From Petaurus breviceps papuanus (lineage: Eukaryota > Chordata > Mammalia > Diprotodontia > Petauridae), in contig JAMXIF010000224.1 of NCBI GenBank assembly GCA_028583685.1, positions 1,711,839 to 1,775,838 on the forward strand: 64,000 nucleotides of DNA, written 5' to 3'. The position numbers and the translations under genes were made by a program. Shown piece after piece: positions 1-11,500 of this stretch (its first letter is position 1; every line of letters begins with the position of its first letter). The notes under the pieces were generated by a model. That model had not been told where the DNA came from. It searched no databases and worked only from the letters and a program-made list of their open reading frames with translations.

Positions 1-819
1 TGGGGGCTGGGGAAGAACAGCTTTTGCCAACCTTAAAGTCTGATTGATGTATGAGCAGCTGCTGTTTTTCCCTCAGAGCATTTCTTCCAGTTTTTTATCG
101 AGGTTTATCTCAGAAAGCAGAGTGAGCCTTCCCTCCTCCCCCCTTTTTTTCTTCATTCTGTCCCATCAGAGAGAGATAAGGCAGGCTGCATTTTTGTCTT
201 CTACCAGCAGCTGTTTCCATCTGCTTTCAGCCTCCCCTTTCAGAGCCCTGGACATGCCCCTATCTCTGTTTCTCCCCTCCCTGAGAGTTATACCTTCCAG
301 AAGCTGCCACAGTCAGTTATAGGGACAGTTAATCCTGCAACTGAGGAATGCCCTCAATTATCATTAACAGGGAGAAAATGTACCTTCTTTTTACTGCAGA
401 GACAGGAGTTGGGGGGGGGGCAGGGCTCTGGGTTTGGAATATTTCATATTACTCTCAGACCCAGATGTCACAGAGAACTCCTGACTGATGTCCTGATATC
501 ATCTCTGATGCAATTCCCTGGTCCCTGGGGCCCAGGTAGAAATTCCCGATGTCATGCAACCAGCAAAGAGCCAGAGGGAAGGCCCACCAGGACGTGCCCC
601 AGTTCTGCCCATGATGGCCTCCCTGATCCCTCTTCCTACCAAGAGAAAACACAGACTCAAGAACAAAGGAACTTCACAGATCCCTCCACCGTAGCACCGC
701 AGTGGAAGAGCAGATGTTCAATGACCAGGTACCTAGAGAAGGTTTGACTCAATTTTTGTAAGTCACCCCTCAGCGTCCCTGTGACTTTGCTCCTCGACCA
801 CTGTTCCTGTATATGTGCT

Positions 820-960
820 GCCTTCTCTGTTAGAATGGAAGCACCCTGTGGGCAGGAACAATCTTGTGTCTTTTGCTTATATCACCAACATTTATCAGAG
901 TATCTGGCAGACAGCAAAAGCTTAATAAATGTTTTTTCATTCATTTACTCATTCAACTAT
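820..960 (+). repeat. L2 LINE 3' tip
   Basis: GAATGGAAGCACCCTGTGGG, CTTAATAAATGTTTTTTCAT. Similar short L2 tips occur at 7580-7680, 29125-29215, 35770-35865, 42800-42920 and 56860-56970. Confidence 0.7.
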
Positions 961-1334
961 GTCCAATATATCAAGTTTAAGAGGGAGTGTAGTCTATTCA
1001 GGAAGGTTTTTTTGTCCCACATGATTAAAACAAAAGCAAGGTCTGTGAGGCAGTTATCTGGAACATTTGCCTGAGCAGAAAAATTCTGATGCCAAGGATG
1101 ACAGGCAAATGAGGCCCTGTTATCCCATCTGGTCCTGATGGAACCTGATGTTAGTCGACTGAGAGGGGAGAAAGAATAATAGCAGTGGACACTTTGCCGT
1201 CAGATGTCAGGTGGCACCAGCCCAAGGCCGGCCTCAAGCTGGGCTTCTGAAAAGCATAAAAGCAGGAGCAGGCCCAGGTCATGGCGCAGAAGAAAGAAGC
1301 CCCGCTGGCTGCTGCCTCCAGTGCGACGGCGAGT

Positions 1335-1615
1335 GGGATTAGAGATCCAGAGCTAGAAAGGAACTTGGAGGCCATCCAACCCGCCTGCTATAAGGAAAGT
1401 GAGGCCCACAAAGAGACTTGTTCAAGGCCTTAGAATCATAATTATAGAACTGGGAGAAGTCTTAGAAGTCATCTAGACCAGACCACTCATTTTTACAGAT
1501 AAGGAAACCGAGGCAAATAAAGGGTAAGTGACAGGACCAGGGAGATATCGCTAAGATGTATCTGAGGCAGGATTTGAATTCAGGTCTCTCTGTCTCACTC
1601 ACTGCCTAGAGCCAG
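1335..1615 (+). repeat. MIR/CORE-SINE, two adjacent fragments
   Basis: GAGCTAGAAAGGAACTTGGA block, then TTTACAGATAAGGAAACCGA and GGATTTGAATTCAGGTCTCT. Typical MIR-core wording. Confidence 0.75.
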
Positions 1616-1639
1616 AACCTGATCTGGGACCCAATCGGC

Positions 1640-1812
1640 ATGTCAGAAAGAGACAAAGGTAGAGACAGAGACCAAGACCAGGATACAGAGACAGAAGACA
1701 GGGGGTAGGGAGGAAAGACAGAAAGAGAGAGACAGAGAGAGAGGAGAGGGAAAGGGGGAGAGAGAGAGGAGAGAGAGGGAAGGAAGGAGGCAGAGGAGGA
1801 GGGCACATGGAG
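1640..1812 (+). repeat. Purine-rich (GA)n low-complexity tract
   Basis: Imperfect AGAGAC and GAGAGG repeats, almost pure purine on the plus strand. Confidence 0.9.
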
Positions 1813-2351
1813 TCTAAGAATGGCAAGCAAACACCAGAGAAAAACAAAAGGATTGGGGATATGTGATCAGGCAAAGGAGAGGTATCACATGTCAGGCTGC
1901 CTCAATAAGGAGATAAAACAGGTTTTAATTAAGCATCTGATAAGGACAGCCTGGTGCATGGCTCACCAGGACAGCGGCTGTGTTTTGCATGTGAGAACAC
2001 CAGCTGGGCCGGTGCCACTTCAGGTCCGGATCCGGGCCAGGTCCAGGCGTCTGCTGCAAGCAAGTTTTCTGAGAGCCGGGACGGAATGGAATTCATTTTG
2101 TGCCCAGTGAGCTCTCTAGTATTTTCTGAATTGTAATGAATATGCTGGGAGCCCAAAGGACAGGAGGGCCAAGGGGAAGAGGCCCTGGCTTGTAGGATCA
2201 CAGAACTCAGAACAGGAAGAGACCTTAAGACCAGGGTCATGGAGCTGGTAAGTGTCTGAGGCTGGATCTGAACTCAGTTCCTCCTCAGTTAAAAGCTGAA
2301 GGTCAGTCAACAAGTATATTGTAAGCACTTACTCTGCTGTGCTAAGCACTT

Positions 2352-2550
2352 GATGGTGAGGATGATGATGGTGATGATGATGATGGTGAGGATGATGATG
2401 GTGAGGATGATGATGGTGAGGANNNNNNNNNNGAGGATGATGATGGTGAGGATGATGATGGTGAGGATGATGATGGTGATGATGATGATGATCAGATGAT
2501 GGTGAGGATGGTGATGATGATGATGATCAGATGATGGTGAGGATGGTGAC
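2352..2550 (+). repeat. GATGATGGTGAG minisatellite
   Basis: 12-bp unit with GAT-trinucleotide variants, about 15 copies, interrupted by ten N. Unit order varies at the right end (GATCAGATGATGGTGAGGAT). Confidence 0.95.
2423..2432. other. Assembly gap, 10 N, inside a GATGATGGTGAG minisatellite
   Basis: Ten N within the tandem array at 2352-2550; the true array length is uncertain. Confidence 0.99.
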
Positions 2551-2564
2551 TTTTTCTGCAGAGG

Positions 2565-2990
2565 CAGCCAGGTGGCACAGCCTCGAACACACATTAGCTC
2601 AGTGATCCTGGGTAAGGTGCTTCCCCTCTGCCTGCCTCAGTTTCCTCAGCTGTAAAATGGGGATTGTTGTTTGTCCTTTATTCTCACAGAGACATAAGGA
2701 AGGTGATGGCTGAACTCAAAAGTAAATTGGATTTAAGTGAGGCAAGGCTATGCACAGTTGCCAACCTCTCTCTCTCTTCCAGAGCCATCTGGGTCCAGTG
2801 GTAACATATAGACTATGATGACTGGAGATGGCCCTGGATGCCCTGGGAGATGTTGGCCTTTTTAAGCCACTACTCAAAAAGTGGGGATAATGATCACCCC
2901 CAGAGTTGCTGTGAGGACCAAATGAGACCGTATTTGTCAAGCATTTAGCATCGAGCCTCACACACAGTAGGTACTTAATAAATGCTTTTT
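2565..2990 (+). repeat. CORE-SINE split by about 190 bp of other sequence
   Basis: Left part 2565-2670 (GGCAGCCAGGTGGCACAG, TTCCTCAGCTGTAAAATGGG). Right part 2880-2990 (GTTGCTGTGAGGACCAAATG, GTACTTAATAAATGC). The intervening sequence 2670-2880 is unassigned. Confidence 0.65.
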
Positions 2991-4439
2991 CTCTTCTTCA
3001 TTTACTAAGAGCCTGGTATACAGGAGGCACTTAGCAGGTGCTTTTTTGGTTCACTGACTGACAGGACTGGGGGACTGATTAGATTTGTACAGATGGGGGG
3101 GGGAGGAGAGTAACACTGAGTTTATAATACAGTTAGCAGCCTTCCCTGCCTGTCATTCACTTGGTAAACAACCATTTATTAAGCACCTACTGTGCACTAG
3201 GGTCTGCACTAAAGGCCGGTGATACAAAGGAAGGCAAAGACAGTCTCTGCCCTCAAGGGGCTCCCAGTCTAATGGAGGAGTCACATGTCAGTAACTAGGT
3301 CCGTACAAGATGAAGACAAAGCGGGCAGAAGGTCCTCTCAGAAGGGGGACCCGGAAAGCAAAGACCTTCCACAGCAGATGAGATTTGAGATTCAGGAACC
3401 ACCTACTTCTCCTTTCTCACCTCCAAATCCCTTCAGGAATGACTGGCCCCCCGTGTGGGCTCTTCCTTGGACACAGAGGACGCCCTCCCCCTAACGATGT
3501 TCTTGAGCCATGTCAACATGGTCCAACTGAGAACAGCCATGCCCGGTGCTCTGGGCAGCACCCGACTACAGCAGGCACTTGTGAGTGTTTGTTGCCCAAA
3601 CGACTGGCCCTGGAAGTCTTCAAGAGTCCCACAGCCTGATTTTCCTTGGGGAAAAAAGGGGTAAGGTCTACTGAGACCCACACAGCCCACTGGCGATGGG
3701 AACTGGCTTCTAGGAAACACACAGCTCACACCAACTCTCCTCGTCTCATCCGCAGCCTCCTGCGTCCTCGCCTTTTCATCCTTTCACTCCTTAAAACAGC
3801 TTTTCCCAAAGGCAGGAGGCTCCCAAGAAACCAGTCAGCTAAGCATCTTGCTAGCAGCTGCCCCGTTCCTGTTGGGAAGCAGTGGGAATGGACTAAGACG
3901 AAATGGTTGAAATGAGTTCTGAGCTTGGCCCTTGTCCTCAAAATCCACAGAAAGTGGAGTGATGCCAGGGGCCGACAGCTGCCTTCTCCAGTTGTGTTTG
4001 GGTGAGCGTGGGTCTTGCTGTTTCAGGGGAGGAACATCCCGTTCCCCTTTCTGGCCCTTGTTGGAGGTGAACTGAACAAATACTGTCACCTAGCTGGCCC
4101 CCTGGGCTCATCAGAGGCCCCTTCCCAAGCCAGAGGATCTTTCTTTCCCTGCCTGCTTGGGGAAGAACCATCCCTTCTTCCACTCGGGCCATCTCTACCT
4201 GAATAAAGGATCCTGTACCCAGAGCAGGCTCCAACTGCCCCCTGGTGGCTTTGAGGTTTGCCTGGCCCTCGGACAGCAAGAAACTGGGGAGCATCCATTC
4301 CCCCTTGGAAAACAAGGAACTTGTTTCTGGCTGCCTTTAAAATTAAGATAAGATGTTTCCTGGATGGAAGTTCTAGGATAACTTGGGAAAGCTTCCTTTG
4401 GCCTCAATAGTCATTCCCATCAAGAAACAAGACCATGGC

Positions 4440-4690
4440 TTTAGAAATGGGAGGGACATTTATGGACGTCCTATGCCATTACTGAGGAAACTAGACCTGG
4501 GGAGGTTCACAGGGTCACAGAAGAGGAGATCTGGGGACAGAGATGACCTCAGAGGTCATCTACCACAACTTGGTCATTTTTCAGATGAGGAAACGGAGAC
4601 CCAGAGACAATAAGTGTCTTGTCTGAAGTCACCCAGGAAATAAGCAGTGGAGCCAGGATTAGAACCTGGGTCTCCGAACTCCAAGGGAAG
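4440..4690 (+). repeat. MIR-class SINE
   Basis: TTTTTCAGATGAGGAAACGG, AAGTCACCCAGGAAATAAGC and GGATTAGAACCTGGGTCTCC. Confidence 0.78.
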
Positions 4691-5029
4691 GACAAATCCT
4701 TCTTCACACATACTTACTGAAGCATGGCGTTTCATGTTACAGGGGTGCAAAGGCAATGATGCCACGGTCTCCACCCTTGTGGAAATGACCATTGATGATT
4801 GCAGCCATAATGCAGATGACCCAAGAGGCGGTCTACCACCAACCTAAGTCACTGGCTACAAAATGAGACAAGGCATTTTGCTTCTTGCAAACTTGAAGGC
4901 TTTTAATAAACAGGAGCTGTTATTCGTGTTCATTGACCCTAAAACCGCAGGCCCCAGATATTTTATTTTCACTTGCTTCTGCCTTATCAATAAGGCTGCT
5001 GGTTCACTGACCAACCCTGGACTGTCTAG

Positions 5030-5295
5030 CTCTGGCGCTAGAAGGGCCCTCAGAGACCATGTGGCCCAGGGTTCTTTATCTTGTTTGGGTCCTTGACCCC
5101 TCCGGGATTTTCATCTGTCTACGGTGGGCATCCTTCTCCAAATCATGTCTTAGAATGCATAAAATAAAATATATATGCATGAAATACATATATAAATACA
5201 TAGGATTACAAGGAAAACCAATGATATTGAATTACAATTATCAAAATATTTTTTAAAGAAAGTTCACAGATCCCAAATTAAAAATCCTTGATTTC
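5030..5295 (+). repeat. Old interspersed repeat, family A (unnamed)
   Basis: Shares wording, in the opposite orientation, with 22,560-22,770: TGCATAAAATAAAATATATA and GTTCACAGATCCCAAATTAA here; GATCTGTGAACTCGGATGG and CTATGTATTTTACTTCATGA there. Confidence 0.55.
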
Positions 5296-5359
5296 GGTCC
5301 AACCTCCTCACATGACAGTGGAAGAAAGTGAAGCCCCAAAATGGGCAGTGACTTGTCTG

Positions 5360-5580
5360 AGGTAGCTAGGTGGTGCCATAGAAGACCTGAGTTCAAATCC
5401 TGCCTCAGAAGCTTAATACCTGTGGGACCAAGTCATGTCACCACTGTCTGCCTTGGTTTCCCCAACTGCCAGATGGCGATAATAACAGCATCTACCTCCC
5501 AGGGTTGCTGTCGGGATAATACTTTTAAGCGCTTGACACAGTTTCTGGCACATAGTTAGTTATACACAAATGCTTATTTT
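5360..5580 (+). repeat. tRNA/CORE-type SINE
   Basis: GTAGCTAGGTGGTGCCATAG head, TTCAAATCCTGCCTCAGAAG, a CCCAGGGTTGCTG core, and a CTGGCACATAGTTAG tail of MIR/L2 type. The long full-structure form of the marsupial CORE-SINEs. Confidence 0.82.
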
Positions 5581-5744
5581 CTTCCTTTTGTCTTCCCAAG
5601 GTTGTGTAGGTATTAAATAGAGCCAGGTTTCCAGCCCATGTCCTCCCAGGACACAGGTACAAGGAGGGACAGTCACATCCAAGGTGAGGAGGTCACAGAG
5701 TCATTGGAGCAGAAGAAATGATGGCCCCATGGATGGATCCCAGA

Positions 5745-5970
5745 ACCCCCTGATACGAATGACCCCGGTGACTTTGGGCAAATCACTTAACCTCCCTGGG
5801 CATCGGTTTCTTGTTCTGTAAAAGGAGCTCCAGACCTTGGATCCTATGATAATTCGGATACTGGTTCATGCTGAAGGGAAGCGCCACCTGTAGCTAGCTG
5901 GTGCAGCAGACAGAGTGCTGGGCCTGGAGGCAAGAAGACTCGAGTTCAAATTTGACCTTTTACCATGACT
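5745..5970 (+). repeat. MIR fragment followed by a tRNA-SINE 5' piece
   Basis: 5745-5850: TTTGGGCAAATCACTTAACC and TTGTTCTGTAAAAGGAG. 5890-5970: GTAGCTAGCTGGTGCAGC and GACTCGAGTTCAAATTTGAC. Confidence 0.65.
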
Positions 5971-5984
5971 ACTACTACTATTTT

Positions 5985-6185
5985 TCCCCTTCTTAAGCCT
6001 GATTTCTATATATCTTCCCACCATGTTAACAGGTAGTATTGTATAATCAATGTAATATTGCTTTCCCTCTAAGGGGGGAAGGGGCAGGTGGGAGAGAATC
6101 TGGATCTCAAATTTTTTTTCAAATGAATGTTAAAAATGTTTTAATGTTGGGAAATGTTTGATAAAATACATATATTTTAAAACAG
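5985..6185 (+). repeat. L1 3' end
   Basis: GGGAGAGAATCTGGATCTCA, AATGAATGTTAAAAATGTTT, TTTGATAAAATACATAT: the usual marsupial L1 3' tip. Confidence 0.65.
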
Positions 6186-8229
6186 GTAGTATTGAGGGGA
6201 AGTAGGAGCTAGAACTGGGGTAAGGGATTAGGACAGCCAGTCTACAGTCAGTTAATAAGCAATTATTAAGTGCTTACTGCATGCCAGGCACGTTGCTAGG
6301 TGCTGGAGACCCAAAGAACGGCAAGAGCTTGGGTCACAAAAGGGGAAGGCCATCGGCAAATCTTGTTGAAACCCCCCGAAGAGCCCCGAGGCCTGGCAAG
6401 AACCCACTGGCTTTATTCCATTTCTAGTCTATTTCTCTCCTCTCAACCAAACCTATTCAACTCGACTATTAGGCTGGAGAGGATCCCAGGAAACAGCTGA
6501 AATGGAAAGCTGAGAAACTAAGCAAGGACAAAACCAACCAAAGAAAAGAGATGAGAAGATGCCTGTCTCCGTGCTTCTTGGCAAGGATGGGGCACAGTGC
6601 ACATAAAGGCTCGACTATTCCGTGTGCTCTCCGTGTGTCCATGCTATCACGTATGTAGAGAATAAAAGCCACAGATGATACTGGGAAGCCCAGAGATTTT
6701 ACTAACACCAGTTAGAGGCAGGGAAACAGCCAGCTCCCCAAGGCTCACAAAGCAAGCATGACAAGTATTTGTCTTGGACCAAGGGTGAAAGAGTTCATCT
6801 GGGAAGAACGAAGAGAGGTTACGGGCAAAGAGGCGGACCCTTCCTCCACCTCCCCCTTCATAGTTTAGGTGCACGTTCTGTCTCTCAGAAGAACACGAGA
6901 GTTTGGAGGGCAGGGCTGGTTTCATTTTTGCCCCTGGCCCATCTGGTCCCAACTGACAATTCCACTGATTTCAGGAACTCTCGGTAAGGCAGAGAGGGGC
7001 CTGTTCTGTGCTTTCAGCCTCTGAGAGTTGTCTGGCAGCCACATACAGCCAGGAGAGGTCAGAGCCAAGACTCAAACTCAGGCCTTCCTGCCTCTAAAGC
7101 TGGCTCTTTACCACTATGCTGGGCTGACTCTGACCTATTTGTCAAATTGAACTGATGCTGAATCCCCAGCTCCTGGCTGATTCACGAAACATCAATTAGG
7201 TGTCCAAGAGCGATCATTACTCATTGTGCTATTTTTGTACCAATTTCCCCTCATTACCAACCCTCATCTAAGGGCCTTTCCCCTCCCCTGCCCCAGCCTA
7301 CCAACAGGAGACTCAAAGATGCCCACTGAGGGGACCAAGGAGGGGCCTTTTTCTTCCCTCAGTAACCCCCATTACCTAATTCCCTTGGGGGCACAAGATG
7401 CCTGCTGGTAGCTGGAAGCTGACCCCACAACCCCACCCCTGCTGGAGGCATCCTGAGTCCCCTCTCATTCCAATCTTTGAAAGCACTGAGAATTTCGGGT
7501 TCTGCTCCCCAAGACCCCTGGGGCCTTGCTATCTGCCCTATACAGAGATGTGAGCAGGCACCCTCCCTATGTGTGGTCTCCCTCAACTGGAATGTACAGG
7601 GACTGGCTTCATTTTCTCTCTGAGTCGCCAGAGCTTAGCACAATGAGTGAGGCACACAGCAAGCACTAAATAAATGTATTCCCACTGCACTTCATCCTCA
7701 CCTCTCCATTCCCCTTTCTGCCAGCCCCCTTCCTGCCTCTTCAATTCCCTTTGCTCGTGCCATGGCTCCTTCCCCACTGAAGATGCACTGAGTCTGCCTT
7801 TGGGGGCCAAGATAGAGTGCCCTCCTAACATTCTGCTTTTGCGGGTCCTTGAAGAACTTACCACGCTATAAAATCCAGCTGTCCTTTTCTTGACCGAAAT
7901 CCTGACAGGGTTGGCTGCTGCAGCCAACATCCTTCTGCTGAACAGTAATGACCTAAGCAATGCAGGGCACCCACCTCCACCCAAAGCTCTTCCCAAACTT
8001 TCTGATAAGCATCATTTTCATGGGCTGGGGCTGGAGAAGAGAAGAGGGGAGGCATAAGCTGAGATCCAGCAGCTGCATAAGGAAGCTTTGCCCCCAGGTG
8101 GCTGACTGACCATCATGACAGAGTTCTGAGTCACTGGCCCAGTTGGGGACAAACTGATTTGCTTGCTTTATTGTAAAACCAGTTTATGTTTCAATGACTA
8201 AAAATTAAATATAGTATACTTAGGGCTTC

Positions 8230-8680
8230 ATGTGCCACCCTCCAGTCACTAAAGTGATTTTCCTAAAGCTCAGGTCTGATCATGAAACCCACCCACCCAC
8301 CCAATCGACTCCAGTGACACCCTCTCACCCTTCTTGGCCTCTTGGCCGTTCCACACACAAGGCCCTCCATCTCTCAGCTCTGGGCATTTTCTCTGGCTTC
8401 CCTCAGTGCCTGCAACTCCTCGTCCCTCTTCATCTTTGCCTCCTGGCTTCCTCTCAGTCTAAACTAAAAGCCCACTTTCTACAGGAAGGCTTTCCTAATC
8501 CCTTTCAAATCTAGGGCCCTTCCCCTGTCCATTATTTCATCTCCATTCTAAGGCTTGCTTGTATATACCTTATCTCCCCCCAGACTGTGGGCTCTTTGAG
8601 GGCAGAGGCTGTCTGTCTTCTGCCTCTTTCTGCATCCCGAGTACACAGTAAGCACTTTAATGTTTCTCAATTGACTGACA
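8230..8680 (+). repeat. L2 LINE, 3' end of about 450 bp
   Basis: Long L2-type string: CTCAGCTCTGGGCATTTTCT, TTTCTACAGGAAGGCTTTCC, TGGGCTCTTTGAGGGCAGAG, GTACACAGTAAGCACTTTAA and a TTGACTGAC end. Confidence 0.82.
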
Positions 8681-9419
8681 GACTGGGAGTTCAGAAATTC
8701 ACTCGTCATGAATCTGTTAATTAAAAGCAGGGTGATGTTATCTGCTCTCCTGTATCAGAAAGATGCTTAAATACTAGGATAATATCATGTGCAAACTCTA
8801 CAAGGAAAACTAGTTCTACGTGCTCAAACCTGGATTGTTTTCAGCCAGGTCTTCCCCACCACACTCAGGCCTGGGTTCTTCCTGGGTTCTTATCTCTACT
8901 CAGCACAAACCTGAAGCCCAGGAAACAAAACCCAGACGTTCCAAATCCTCCTTAGATTTTTCATGGAAAAAATTTTTTCTCCCTTTCAAATTTAACAGAT
9001 CAGGGATACAAATTCTACAGAGACAGGGAATGAACACGGAGAGTATAAATTTCCATCTAGTGATGCTGTCATCTCCAAGGGGAGATGTTTGTCACCCGAC
9101 AAGCCTGGAGGAAATTGTTTTCATCCCCTCGGCACAGTGATAGGGCAGACAGGCTTCGACCCGCTCAGACACCTCATTACTGATTCTAGCCTGCACCTGG
9201 CCAGATACAGCAATCCACTCTGGACCAGCCATTCCTTTAAGTGATTATGGAAATATCACCCTTGATAGAACAGGTGGAAGAAAGAGCAGCAGAATTGTGT
9301 GAAGGGAATGGGTGATTTGGGAGAAAGCCCAGAGTGGTGCCCAACCTTGGGGCCTAAGAGCTTGACTCCAAAATGGTTTATGCTTCAGTATAAAACTCAG
9401 ACCAAAAGCTTCAGTATTA

Positions 9420-9610
9420 GGAAAGCCCTGAGGGAGGGGAAAGAAGACTGGGGGGAGGAAAGGGAAGGAGACAAGGAAAGAAGGTATTAAAGGAAAGGAG
9501 GGAGGGAAGAAAGGAGGTGTTGGGGAGAAAGCAAGGAGAGATGGGGGGGGGGGTAGGGAGAAGGGGAAAGGAAGAAGAGGGAAAGAGGGAAAGCATGGGA
9601 GAAGGGAAGG
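9420..9610 (+). repeat. G/A-rich low-complexity tract
   Basis: GGAAAGGAGGGAGGGAAG-like sequence with a run of G near 9541-9553. Confidence 0.85.
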
Positions 9611-10534
9611 GAACGGAGACTAATACTAACAGCACCTTTATGCATACATTTTGGTTCCAAGGAATGAAAGAAATTAAGTCTGCATTAGGTAAACTTAATA
9701 GGAAGGGAGGGAGGGAGTTGCTTTTCAGCATCCGTAGGGAGCCTGTGTTTTTGCTTTGTTCAAGATCACTAATTTTACCTAATTACAATTTTCTGGAAGA
9801 TTTAATAATTGTGAGACCATTCGAAGTTTGGTAATTACTTCTGCTCCAATTACCATAGGAACCGAAGCAGAGAGAAAGAGAAAAACTGCCACCCCCAGAT
9901 GGAGGCCAAACACTGGAGCCCACGGCAGTGGCCTCATTATCCTCCGGCTAACTCCCACGGGGTCAGGAGCTTATCAGAGATGATCAGGACACACACTGGC
10001 CGAGTTCTAGGGACAAGAACAAGAAAACGGGGGGCAGCTTCCCCTGGGCTGCAGGATCTGGGGGAAGGACTCGGCATCCAAGCCCTAGACGGTCCAGGAC
10101 AGCCACTGATAGTTTTCCTCTTAGTGAGTCAGGTCTCATTGCCAGGCGGCCTTCCTGTGGAAAGGAAGCTGGCAGCCTGGGGAAAGCCCAGCCTTACTGC
10201 AGCGTGCTGAGAGCCAATGGGGCCGCAGCAGGTGGGGCCCCTCCTCTTCTCAGAATTCTCCCATGCATTAGTCACCCTTTCCCCCGGCTCTGAGGATGAG
10301 GTGAGCCTGTTCTGGGAGGAGCCGGCCACTTCTGCAGATGGACAAAGGACCGTACGCGAAGTCTCAAAAATGGCACCGGGGAATCAGGTAAAGGTCTGCT
10401 TCCAAGAGGTCCCAAGTTTATGAAGGAGCCTAGGGCTTCAGGGTTAAAATCATGTCAACAACAGCTGCTGGGAGTCAGAAGCCATGGGTTCAAAACCTGT
10501 CTCTGCTACTTGGTACCTAGGGTTGAACTACAGT

Positions 10535-10748
10535 GCACAGAGTGCCGGGCCTAGGGTCAGGAAGACTCTTCCTGAGTTCAAATCAGACAATTCCTAGCTG
10601 TGTGACCCTGGGTACGTCACTTCACCCTGCTCGCCTCAATTTCCTCGTCTATAAAATGAGCTGGAGAAGGAAATGGCAAACCACTCCAGGATCTTTGCCA
10701 AGAAAACCCCAAATGGGATCACAGAGTTGGACACAGCTGAATGGCTTA
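10535..10748 (+). repeat. Marsupial SINE with RTE/BovB-like tail
   Basis: tRNA-like head, CCTAGCTGTGTGACCCTGGG, AAAATGAGCTGGAGAAGGAA, GCCAAGAAAACCCCAAATGG, and GATCACAGAGTTGGACACAG. The last block resembles the BovB 3' end, the presumed mobilising element. Followed by a MIR-type fragment to about 10,850. Confidence 0.88.
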
Positions 10749-11179
10749 CTACCCAAGTGACCTGGGCCTCAGTTTCCTCATCTGTAAAATGGTGGGGGAT
10801 AAGGCTGCTTAAAGCCCATCCTGTTAAGGCCCTTCCAGCTCCATGATCACTTAGTTGTGATCTCACAGGGTGCAGCCCAAGTCTTTCCTTTTTTCTTTCC
10901 ACACCAGGTCAATTAGAATGGTGCCAACAGGTGCTTCTCTGAACTTGGACCCCGCAAGCCAGAAAGGCTTCTGGCAATTAGGGCTTTGATTCCAGATGAA
11001 GATTTTGAAGGCAAACACTGTACCCGTGACTCCTGAACAAGCCATGTTCAGACTGACTAAAGGAGACACACTAGAGCCTCTTGGAATTCCGTGGTGGATG
11101 GCACCAAGCCCACCCGGACCCCAACAGCTTTCCCAGAGGCCTCTCAGCCCCACTCTTTCCTCTTCAGTCCGTGCTTCTT

Positions 11180-11500
11180 GGGGCTGCTAGACAGTCTCTG
11201 GCATGGCCAGTGCCGCTCTCTCTATTCAGCCTTATCTCATTAGCACCCTCCCTGCCCTCTGAGCCCCGGCCAAACTGACACGTCCTGTTGTCTCCTGCCT
11301 CCGTGCCTTTGCCTCCTTCCCCTTCTGACCTCAAGGTGCTGCTCACACACTCTCTGATGCTTCCGCTAGGAAGGAACATCATCCATCACAGCCATCCAGG
11401 CGGGCACTACATCCTGACCAAGCTATGGGGTCCTAGGGCGGGGACTGTGTCTTATCCAATGTTCTCTCCCCCAGGGACAAGTCTGCACACAATCAATGTT
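11180..11500 (+). repeat. L2 LINE fragment next to the SLC25A17 transcript end
   Basis: CTTTGCCTCCTTCCCCTTCT, GGGCGGGGACTGTGTCTTAT and CACACAATCAATGTTTGAGA read as a degraded L2 3' end. Confidence 0.6.

Larger units (their letters stand above)
1..11489. other. Intergenic region downstream of SLC25A17
   Basis: No gene found on either strand; open frames are short and lack family features. It holds the repeats listed separately and unique stretches at 1-800, 1,815-2,190, 3,300-4,430, 6,330-7,050, 8,690-9,300 and 9,700-10,430. In human the next gene on this side is MCHR1, farther away; none of it is seen here. Confidence 0.7.

Noticed and set aside
1599-1874. Ser/Leu/Pro-rich minus-strand frames
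   Set aside because: Translations of the (GA)n tract.
2307-2594. His/Ile-repeat frame
   Set aside because: Translation of the GATGATGGTGAG minisatellite including the N gap.
9417-9731. Ser/Pro/Leu-rich minus-strand frame
   Set aside because: Translation of the G/A-rich low-complexity tract at 9,420-9,610.
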